DNA from: Methylaequor sp045563055
GTDB taxonomy: Bacteria > Pseudomonadota > Alphaproteobacteria > Methylaequorales > Methylaequoraceae
DNA length: 21,114 bases
Reading direction: 5' to 3'
Assembly (NCBI GenBank): GCA_045563055.1
Contig: JBJKUR010000002.1
Location: 1 to 21,114, forward strand
The position numbers and the translations under genes were made by a program. The notes under the pieces were generated by a model. It was not told the origin of the DNA. It made no database searches and worked only from the letters and a program-made list of their open reading frames with translations. Shown here in pieces: positions 15,437-21,114 of this stretch; position 1 is the stretch's first letter, and every line of letters starts with the position of its first letter.

Positions 15437-17092
15437 ATGAAAAAAAAAATAAAAAATTTAATTTCATTTATTTTTATATTTTTTCCAAATTTTTCTTTTT
15501 CAGATAATATCGAAAATCAGATTGAACCTGAAATTGAATCTCAAAATTTAGATATTAAAAATAAAGTTTTAATCGCTAAAGAAAATATAATTGTAACAGC
15601 AAATGATTATGCAACTCAAATTGGCCATCAAATACTAAATCTTGGGGGTAACGTTGTAGATTCAGCAGTAGCCATACAGTTAACATTAGGACTGGTTGAA
15701 CCACAATCCTCGGGTTTAGGTGGTGGTATGTTTATTACCTATTATGATTATAACTCAAAACAAACTTATTTTTATGATGGCAGAGAGAAAGCTCCCAAAA
15801 ATATACAAAATAATATTTTTTTAGATAAAGATAAAAATCCCAAAAAATTTTATGATGCAGCTATTGGAGGAAAGTCAGTTGGAGTCCCCGGCACTTTAGA
15901 TACGCTTTATAAAATTCATAGTGAATATGGTAATCTTGAATGGGCGGAGTTAATAGAACCAGTTATTAAACTTTCAAAAGACGGATTTTACCCACCTCCA
16001 AGATTAATTTCCTCACTTGAGAAAGAAAAGTATTTATTTAGAATGGATCCCAATTCTATTTATTTAAAAATACTGGAAAAACCAGAAAATAAATTTATTA
16101 ATAATCAATATACATCAACTTTGAAATTAATTTCGGAAAATTATAGAAGTTTTTACGATGGAAAAATTGCAAAAGATATTGTGAAAAAAGTAAATCAAAA
16201 CCAAGATAATAACAAATTATCTATTAGTGATTTAGAAAATTTTTATTCAAAGAAAAAAAAAGCTTTTTGCTCTAAACTTCAAAAAATAACTATTTGTGGA
16301 CCTGCATTACCATCATCGGGCACTATTAGCATTACACAAATTCTTAAACTAATAGACTACTTACATAAACAAAAGAAATTGGATATAAATAACATATTAA
16401 AAGTATTAAATTTTACTTATTTTTTAAGAGATAAACATTTAGCTGATGATAACTTTATAAAAATTGATATTAAAAAAATCTTAGATGATAAATTTTTAAT
16501 AGAAGAATTTAGTATTTTCGAAAATTATAAAAAATATATATTTGTAGATGAAGTGCTTAGTTCGACATCTCATTACTCAATTGTTGATAAGTCAGGGAAT
16601 GCTATATCGGTTACTTCAAGCATCGAAAGTTCATTTGGATCAAGACTATTTACTAATGGTTTTTTTCTGAACAATCAACTTACTGACTTTTCATTTAAAC
16701 AAAAAGACAATGCTGGTAACTTTTATAAAAATAGAGTTGAAGGGGGTAAAAAACCTCTTAGTTCTATGTCACCATTGATTATTTTTGATACAAAAGGTAA
16801 TTTTTTAATGACAATTGGATCGCCTGGGGGTAAGGCAATAATTTCATATATATCAAGAATTCTGATTGATTATTTTTACTTTGAGAAAAAAATTAAAGAA
16901 TCAATTGAAGATTCCAATTATTTAAGAATTTATGGAAAAACATTCGTTGAGGATGAAAAGTTAAAGGCTAGTATAAATGGTGAAGTTCAAGTTAGAAGTT
17001 TAACAAGCGGAATAGGAATTATTATCAAAAAAAGTGAAGGTCTGATTGGATATGCTGATCATAGAAGGGATGGAACAGTAAGGGGAAATTAA
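15437..17092 (+). CDS. ggt: Gamma-glutamyltranspeptidase (glutathione hydrolase)
   Basis: The product has 551 residues. An N-terminal signal peptide (about 1-23, FIFIFFPNFSFS) directs it to the periplasm. There it would cleave gamma-glutamyl bonds such as that of glutathione and supply amino acids. It is an Ntn hydrolase that cuts itself into two subunits: the nucleophile is T377 in STSHYSIVD, so the small subunit would begin TSHYS. R116 in DGREKAP corresponds to the substrate-binding arginine of E. coli GGT. SSGLGGGMF (91-99), NNQLTDFSF (412-420, the family's N-x-x-x-DFS), KPLSSMSPLI (439-448) and GSPGG (461-465) are all present. All key residues are intact, so it should be active. The gene diverges from panB, has no Shine-Dalgarno sequence and stands alone; rpmH follows after 50 bases with its own promoter. 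Confidence 0.95.
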   Translation: MKKKIKNLISFIFIFFPNFSFSDNIENQIEPEIESQNLDIKNKVLIAKENIIVTANDYATQIGHQILNLGGNVVDSAVAIQLTLGLVEPQSSGLGGGMFITYYDYNSKQTYFYDGREKAPKNIQNNIFLDKDKNPKKFYDAAIGGKSVGVPGTLDTLYKIHSEYGNLEWAELIEPVIKLSKDGFYPPPRLISSLEKEKYLFRMDPNSIYLKILEKPENKFINNQYTSTLKLISENYRSFYDGKIAKDIVKKVNQNQDNNKLSISDLENFYSKKKKAFCSKLQKITICGPALPSSGTISITQILKLIDYLHKQKKLDINNILKVLNFTYFLRDKHLADDNFIKIDIKKILDDKFLIEEFSIFENYKKYIFVDEVLSSTSHYSIVDKSGNAISVTSSIESSFGSRLFTNGFFLNNQLTDFSFKQKDNAGNFYKNRVEGGKKPLSSMSPLIIFDTKGNFLMTIGSPGGKAIISYISRILIDYFYFEKKIKESIEDSNYLRIYGKTFVEDEKLKASINGEVQVRSLTSGIGIIIKKSEGLIGYADHRRDGTVRGN

Positions 17093-17094
17093 TA

Positions 17095-17122
17095 TTTACA
17101 AACTTTTTATTTTTGATATAAA
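17095..17122 (+). promoter_or_regulatory. rpmH promoter
   Basis: TTTACA (17095-17100) and TATAAA (17117-17122) are separated by 16 bp, a good sigma-70-type pair. The start would fall near 17129, leaving a leader of about 14 bases before the rpmH ATG. It lies directly after the ggt stop and would drive rpmH, rnpA and possibly the genes beyond. Confidence 0.5.
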
Positions 17123-17142
17123 TCACATTATAGAGATATATT

Positions 17143-17277
17143 ATGAAAAGAACTTTCCAACCCAGTAACAAAGTAAGAAAAAATCGTCATGGTTTCAGAT
17201 CAAGAATGTCTACCAACGGTGGAAGAAAAGTTATTTCAAGCAGAAGGCAAAAAGGAAGAAAAAAAATTTCAGCCTAA
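17143..17277 (+). CDS. rpmH: 50S ribosomal protein L34
   Basis: This 44-residue gene reads MKRTFQPSNKVRKNRHGFRS in its first twenty residues and continues RMSTNGGRKVISSRR...GRKK, the universal L34 sequence. L34 is a small basic protein of the large ribosomal subunit. It is followed by rnpA, as in most bacteria. The rnpA reading frame enters in the +1 frame inside this gene, so up to 89 bases are read in two frames. A weak AGAG lies 7 bases before the ATG. Confidence 0.97.
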   Translation: MKRTFQPSNKVRKNRHGFRSRMSTNGGRKVISSRRQKGRKKISA

Positions 17278-17602
17278 AAAGTTTGTTACACTAAAAAAAA
17301 GGAATGAATTTTTATTCATCCGAAATAATGGTCGAAATACTAGATCTAAGTTTTTTATAATAAACTTCCACTTTACTAAAAATCCAGAAACAAAAGTTGG
17401 TTTGACTGTTTCAAAAAAAATTGGGAACTCTGTAAAAAGGAATTATGTAAAGAGAATTCTTCGTTCTATTTTAATGGATAAAGAAAATAAATTACCAAAA
17501 GGGTGTGATTTTGAAGTCATTCCTATGAAACATATTGAAAACTCACAATACTTAGACCTGAAGTTTGATTTGATAAATTTACTAAAAAAAATTGAAATTT
17601 AA
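17189..17602 (+). CDS. rnpA: Ribonuclease P protein component, overlapping rpmH
   Basis: The conserved part begins at FVTLKKRNEFLFIRNNGR and contains the RNA-binding signature GNSVKRNYVKRILRSIL with the R-N-x-x-K-R pattern. The protein binds RNase P RNA and helps it mature tRNA 5' ends. Between the rpmH stop (17277) and the conserved LKKRNEF there is no ATG, GTG or TTG in this frame. The only in-frame starts are ATG 17189 (137 residues, 89-base overlap) and GTG 17219 (127 residues, 59-base overlap), both inside rpmH. Either gives a Glu/Lys-rich N-terminal extension absent from ordinary RnpA of about 115-120 residues. Neither has a Shine-Dalgarno sequence, so coupling to rpmH is likely. The usual yidD gene is missing between here and yidC, where only 48 bases remain. 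Confidence 0.9.
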   Translation: MVSDQECLPTVEEKLFQAEGKKEEKKFQPKKFVTLKKRNEFLFIRNNGRNTRSKFFIINFHFTKNPETKVGLTVSKKIGNSVKRNYVKRILRSILMDKENKLPKGCDFEVIPMKHIENSQYLDLKFDLINLLKKIEI

Positions 17603-17622
17603 TTTATTGAAATGAGTATCAC

Positions 17623-17643
17623 TATCCTATATAAAATAGGATA
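17623..17643 (+). promoter_or_regulatory. Hairpin over the yidC ribosome binding site
   Basis: TATCCTAT (17623-17630) and ATAGGATA (17636-17643) are perfect 8-bp inverted arms around the loop ATAAA. The right arm contains AGGA (17638-17641), 9 bases before the yidC ATG at 17651, so folding of the transcript would hide the ribosome binding site. It is too A/T-rich and lacks the T run needed for a terminator. Confidence 0.5.
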
Positions 17644-17650
17644 ATCATTT

Positions 17651-19348
17651 ATGGATAATCAAAAGAATTTATTAATTGCAGTAATCTTATCGGTCATAAT
17701 ACTGGTAGGTTTCGACTCCTTTTTTAACCCTAATAAAAATGAAATTAATGAGTCAAAAGAAGTTGTAACTAATCCCCCAGAAAATAAAATCATTGCTGAT
17801 AATAATGATGAGAACATTCCTTCTTTAAATCAGGTTGAAGAGATTGTTGAAAAAAAGAATGAAGAAAGAATAAAATTTGACTCAAAGAGACTCAAAGGGA
17901 CGATTAATCTTTATGGCGCAACTATTGATGATTTATCTCTAAATGACTATTTTGACACAATAGTAAGAGAAAAGAATATTAAAATATTATCATCAGAGAA
18001 TTCACAGTCGCCATATTTCCTTAGAATGGGATGGGCATCTACAGATAAAAAAGTGAAATTACCAAATAAAAACTCTTTATGGAAGGCAAGTAAAAAATCC
18101 TACTCGAAAAATGAGAAAATTGAATTAACATGGAATAACCAAGAGGGGCTAACTTTTTTTAGAACAATCTCTATTGATGACAATTTTATGATCACGGTTC
18201 TAGATAATGTTAAAAACGAATCATCAGAAACTGTAAACCTAACTAACTTCTCATATCTTAGAAGAATTAATTATAAACCCGCTAATAAGTTCTTTATTTT
18301 GCATGAGGGACCACTTGGTGTATTTAATGATACACTAAAAGAGGTTTCATATGATGAGATAGAGGATAATAATGAAATTATTGAAACAACTAAAAATGGA
18401 TGGATAGGATATACAGATCATTATTGGCAAGTATCTATATTTCCTGAGACAAATGAAGATTTTAAAGCCAGATTTAAGAACCTCAAAAACCAGCCCAACT
18501 CAATTCAGATTGACTTTATTAATGAAAATATAAAACCCTTAAAAAAAGGTGAAGTACTTCAAAGTAAGTCTTATATTTTTGCTGGAGCCAAGGAAGTTCC
18601 TCTTATAGATAAATATATAGAGCAAATAGGTATTAATAAACTAGATTTATCCGTTGACTTTGGTTGGTTCTATTTTTTAACAAAACCGCTTTTTTATGCT
18701 CTTCATTTTCTTTCTAGTTTGGTTGGAAATTTTGGAATTGGTATAATTATATTAACTATCTGTATCCGAATTATTTTATTTCCACTTGCAAATAAATCTT
18801 TTAAATCTATGAACGCAATGAGAATCCTCACACCAGAAATTCAAAGAATAAGAGAAAGGTACAAAGATGACAGAACAAAAATGAATCAAGAAATGTTTGC
18901 TCTTTATAAAGAAAAAAAAATAAATCCTGCAGCTGGGTGCCTTCCAATTTTAATCCAGATACCAATATTTTTTGCACTCTATAAAGTTTTGTTTGTTTCA
19001 ATTGAAATGAGACATGCACCATTTTTTGGTTGGATTAAAGATCTTTCAGCACCAGATCCTACGAGTTTATTCAACTTATTTGGATTAATTCCATGGGATA
19101 CCCCCGCCTTTTTAACTATAGGTGTTTGGCCCTTACTGATGGGTATTACTATGTTTCTTCAACAGAAGATTAATCCACCACCACCCGATCCAATACAAGC
19201 TAAAATTTTTTTAATGCTTCCTTTTATTTTTACTTTTTTACTTGCTACCTTTCCCTCAGGCATGGTGGTCTACTGGACTATTAATAATATACTTTCAATA
19301 GCCCAGCAATATATACTATTAAGAAGACAATCAAAAAAAAATAATTGA
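17651..19348 (+). CDS. yidC: Membrane protein insertase YidC (Oxa1 family)
   Basis: The product has 565 residues, normal for Gram-negative YidC. A first membrane helix (7-25) is followed by an Asn/Glu/Lys-rich linker to about 80 and the large periplasmic P1 beta domain (about 81-330). The conserved insertase core follows: LVGNFGIGIIILTICIRIIL (357-376) with the conserved groove arginine R373, the cytosolic coiled-coil segment (about 385-425), NPAAGCLPILIQIPIFFALY (425-444), a helix near 488-503, and FLLATFPSGMVVYWTINNIL (529-548). It inserts membrane proteins with or without SecYEG. It lies in the rpmH-rnpA-yidC-engB order. Its ribosome binding site lies in a hairpin (17623-17643). The C-terminal tail is short and basic (RRQSKKNN). 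Confidence 0.97.
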   Translation: MDNQKNLLIAVILSVIILVGFDSFFNPNKNEINESKEVVTNPPENKIIADNNDENIPSLNQVEEIVEKKNEERIKFDSKRLKGTINLYGATIDDLSLNDYFDTIVREKNIKILSSENSQSPYFLRMGWASTDKKVKLPNKNSLWKASKKSYSKNEKIELTWNNQEGLTFFRTISIDDNFMITVLDNVKNESSETVNLTNFSYLRRINYKPANKFFILHEGPLGVFNDTLKEVSYDEIEDNNEIIETTKNGWIGYTDHYWQVSIFPETNEDFKARFKNLKNQPNSIQIDFINENIKPLKKGEVLQSKSYIFAGAKEVPLIDKYIEQIGINKLDLSVDFGWFYFLTKPLFYALHFLSSLVGNFGIGIIILTICIRIILFPLANKSFKSMNAMRILTPEIQRIRERYKDDRTKMNQEMFALYKEKKINPAAGCLPILIQIPIFFALYKVLFVSIEMRHAPFFGWIKDLSAPDPTSLFNLFGLIPWDTPAFLTIGVWPLLMGITMFLQQKINPPPPDPIQAKIFLMLPFIFTFLLATFPSGMVVYWTINNILSIAQQYILLRRQSKKNN

Positions 19349-19354
19349 ATTAAT

Positions 19355-19939
19355 ATGTATGGACAATTTAGGTTTATCAAAGAGGTATTTGATTTAAAGA
19401 GTCTCCCTCCTCAAACTCTTCCTGAATTTGTATTTTGGGGACGCTCAAATGTTGGAAAGTCCTCACTAATTAATTCAATAACAAATTCCAATATTGCAAA
19501 AACATCCAAGACACCGGGTCGAACAAGATCACTAGTTTTTTTTGAATCTGGAAAAAAATCTCGTATTGTAGATTTTCCTGGATACGGTTATTCAAAGATG
19601 CCAAAAAATAATGAATATAGAATAGATAATTTAATAGAGTATTACCTAAAGAATAGGAAATCCATCAAATTTCTTTTTCTACTAATTGACTCCAGACATG
19701 GCTTTAAAGATATTGATAAAATGATATTTTCCCAAATCAATACTTTATTAAAAAAAAGAGTCATTATTATTTTTACAAAAACAGATAAGCTCAAGGCAAA
19801 GCATGATAAAAACAAATTAATAGAATTAAATAATCAAGTTGAGAATAAACTCAATAAAACATTTTTTAATACTAGTATTAAAAATACTAATGATATAACT
19901 TTATTTAGAAAATTCCTTTTAAAATCAATTGAGGATTAA
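19355..19939 (+). CDS. engB: Ribosome biogenesis GTPase (YihA/YsxC)
   Basis: The product has 194 residues. It is a TrmE-Era-EngA-type GTPase needed for large ribosomal subunit assembly. GTP-binding motifs are G1 GRSNVGKSS (29-37), a G2 region TSKTPGRTRSL (50-60) with the family's PGRT, G3 DFPGYGY (73-79) and G4 TKTDKL (141-146). The start lies 6 bases after the yidC stop, and no Shine-Dalgarno sequence is visible. Its stop overlaps the argB start as TAATG. The yidC-engB-argB order is typical of Alphaproteobacteria. Confidence 0.96.
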   Translation: MYGQFRFIKEVFDLKSLPPQTLPEFVFWGRSNVGKSSLINSITNSNIAKTSKTPGRTRSLVFFESGKKSRIVDFPGYGYSKMPKNNEYRIDNLIEYYLKNRKSIKFLFLLIDSRHGFKDIDKMIFSQINTLLKKRVIIIFTKTDKLKAKHDKNKLIELNNQVENKLNKTFFNTSIKNTNDITLFRKFLLKSIED

Positions 19940-20838
19940 TGGTTAAACTTTCAAAGACAAATATTAAAGATTGGTTTGAACAAGCGTCGATACTTTCAAA
20001 GGCCCTTCCTTATATGCAAAAATATAATGGTAAGAATATTACTGTAAAGTTCGGTGGTGCAGCAATGGGTGAAAAAGAACTATCATCAAGTTTTGCAAAA
20101 AATATTGTGTTGCTTAAGCAAGTTGGCATTAATCCAGTTGTTGTTCACGGAGGAGGTCCAAGAATTAAAAAAATGCTCGATAGGTTGAATGTAAAAAGTT
20201 CTTTCATTAATGGGCTTCGAATTACTAATAAAGAGACAATGTCTATAGTCGAAATGGTTTTATCTGGTTCTATTAATAAAGAACTTGTTATGGAAATCAA
20301 TAAAGAGGGAGGAAGAGCAGTAGGTTTATCCGGTAAAGATGCGCTTTTAGTAGAAACAAAAAAAATAGTAACTAAAGTGAAAAAGAGTGATGTCAAACAA
20401 AAAACTGACTTAGGATTTGTAGGTGTTCCAAATAAGGTAAACAATGAATTTTTAAATTGGTGCCTCGAATCTGACTTTATACCAGTTATCTCTCCAATTG
20501 GGTTCGGTCAAAATTTTGATACGTTTAATATAAATGCTGATACTATGTCAGGTTCTATTTCATCATCTATTTTATCAGAGAGATTAATTATGCTCACTGA
20601 CGTGGATGGAGTACTAGATAAAAAGGGGAACCTTTTGTCACAGATAACAATAAAAGAAGCCAAAAAACTAATAAAAAATGGTACAATATCAGATGGTATG
20701 ATTCCAAAAGTTGAGACTTGTATGGAGGCTGTAAAAAATGGTGTAAAGGCAGCTGTTATACTCAATGGAAAATTACCTAACTCAATTTTATTAGAAATGT
20801 TTACCGAACATGGTGTTGGCACACTAATAACTAATTAG
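19939..20838 (+). CDS. argB: Acetylglutamate kinase
   Basis: The product has 299 residues and phosphorylates N-acetylglutamate, the committed step of arginine synthesis, upstream of the ArgD and ArgF reactions also encoded in this window. It is an amino acid kinase fold with KFGGAAMG (37-44, ATP-site lysine K37), VVVHGGGPRI (67-76), VGLSGKDA (128-135) and a NINADTMSG stretch. An N-terminal helix of about 20-25 residues before the core, and the C-terminal EHGVGTLI, resemble the hexameric, arginine-inhibited class, so feedback inhibition by arginine is likely (inference). Its ATG overlaps the engB stop by one base. The HAD gene begins one base after its stop, pointing to a continuous transcript. 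Confidence 0.96.
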   Translation: MVKLSKTNIKDWFEQASILSKALPYMQKYNGKNITVKFGGAAMGEKELSSSFAKNIVLLKQVGINPVVVHGGGPRIKKMLDRLNVKSSFINGLRITNKETMSIVEMVLSGSINKELVMEINKEGGRAVGLSGKDALLVETKKIVTKVKKSDVKQKTDLGFVGVPNKVNNEFLNWCLESDFIPVISPIGFGQNFDTFNINADTMSGSISSSILSERLIMLTDVDGVLDKKGNLLSQITIKEAKKLIKNGTISDGMIPKVETCMEAVKNGVKAAVILNGKLPNSILLEMFTEHGVGTLITN

Positions 20839-20839
20839 T

Positions 20840-21114
20840 GTGAAAAACCCTTTATCTAAAATAGAGTTTTGGTTATTTGATTTAGATAACACAATTTATC
20901 ACCCAAATACCAAGATTTTTAATCAAATTGATTTAAGAATGAAAAAATATATTTCTAAAATCCTTGACGTCACAGAGGATGAAGCCTTTAAAGTTCAAAA
21001 GAAATATTATAGAAAATATGGAACTACTCTATTTGGCTTAATGAAAAATGACAAGGTTAACGCAGATGATTTTCTCAATTACGTTCATAATATAAATCTT
21101 AAAAATTTAGTAAA
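20840..21114 (+). CDS. HAD-superfamily pyrimidine 5'-nucleotidase (partial, N-terminal part)
   Basis: The frame starts with GTG at 20840, one base after the argB stop, and is open to the right edge, giving 91 residues plus part of a codon. HAD motif I is WLFDLDNTIYHP, with the nucleophile and acid/base aspartates at about 14 and 16. Further family residues are FNQIDLRMKKYI (27-38), KYYRKYGTTLFGLM (55-68) and DFLNYVHNIN (77-86), which match the bacterial/fungal pyrimidine 5'-nucleotidase group related to yeast Sdt1. In Alphaproteobacteria this gene commonly sits between argB and dapD, so dapD may follow outside the window. The other HAD motifs are beyond the edge. Confidence 0.88.
   Translation, partial: MKNPLSKIEFWLFDLDNTIYHPNTKIFNQIDLRMKKYISKILDVTEDEAFKVQKKYYRKYGTTLFGLMKNDKVNADDFLNYVHNINLKNLV

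Noticed and set aside
20145..20822. Two long open frames antisense to argB
   Set aside because: Their frames mirror the strongly conserved acetylglutamate kinase and show no recognisable domain or start signals.
1..21114. CRISPR arrays, insertion sequences, toxin-antitoxin or defence genes
   Set aside because: No regularly spaced repeats, transposase motifs or defence-type domains were seen on either strand; nearly all bases are explained by core genes.

Overview
The window is a gene-dense, strongly A+T-rich stretch of a bacterial chromosome that looks like a free-living, genome-streamlined alphaproteobacterium, probably marine. Three things point that way: the order rpmH-rnpA-yidC-engB-argB-(pyrimidine 5'-nucleotidase), which is typical of Alphaproteobacteria; metZ followed by apaG; and a pair of PQQ-alcohol-dehydrogenase-associated genes at the left edge. 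The exact lineage (for example a HIMB59/AEGEAN-169-like or SAR116-like clade) cannot be settled from this piece. Almost everything is coding, several adjacent genes are separated by 0-10 bases, and three convergent pairs are 1-4 bases apart. No mobile elements, CRISPR arrays or phage genes are visible.

Left part (1-4790). On the minus strand lie a PQQ-system periplasmic ABC-type binding protein and, downstream of it, a YVTN beta-propeller protein cut by the window edge. Diverging from them is metZ-apaG-trkH (methionine synthesis, a small ApaG protein, K+ uptake). The trkH reading frame is broken at a run of ten A; one extra A restores a full-length 482-residue TrkH with all four selectivity-filter segments.

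Middle part (4795-12369). An ABC-2 permease, argD and argF form a tight minus-strand operon (ornithine and citrulline synthesis). Diverging from it is recX overlapping a MscS-type channel gene. Facing these comes a class I ribonucleotide reductase operon, nrdA-nrdB, with a very clear control region: a TTGACA promoter overlapped by two NrdR-box-like sites spaced 31 bp centre to centre. A tRNA-Arg(ACG) gene with an encoded CCA end lies just upstream on the same strand.

Right part (12370-21114). A 188-bp spacer, the longest non-coding stretch, precedes a lipoprotein gene with a degenerate OmpA-like C-terminus. Then come panB-panC on the minus strand (pantothenate synthesis), a divergent gamma-glutamyltranspeptidase, and the plus-strand run rpmH, rnpA, yidC, engB, argB and a HAD nucleotidase cut by the right edge. 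The only usable rnpA start codons lie inside rpmH, and the yidC ribosome binding site sits in a perfect 8-bp hairpin.

This is mainly a core-metabolism region. I did not find a convincing new multi-gene system. The points most worth checking are the trkH A10 tract, the rpmH/rnpA overlap, the NrdR operator layout and the yidC leader hairpin.
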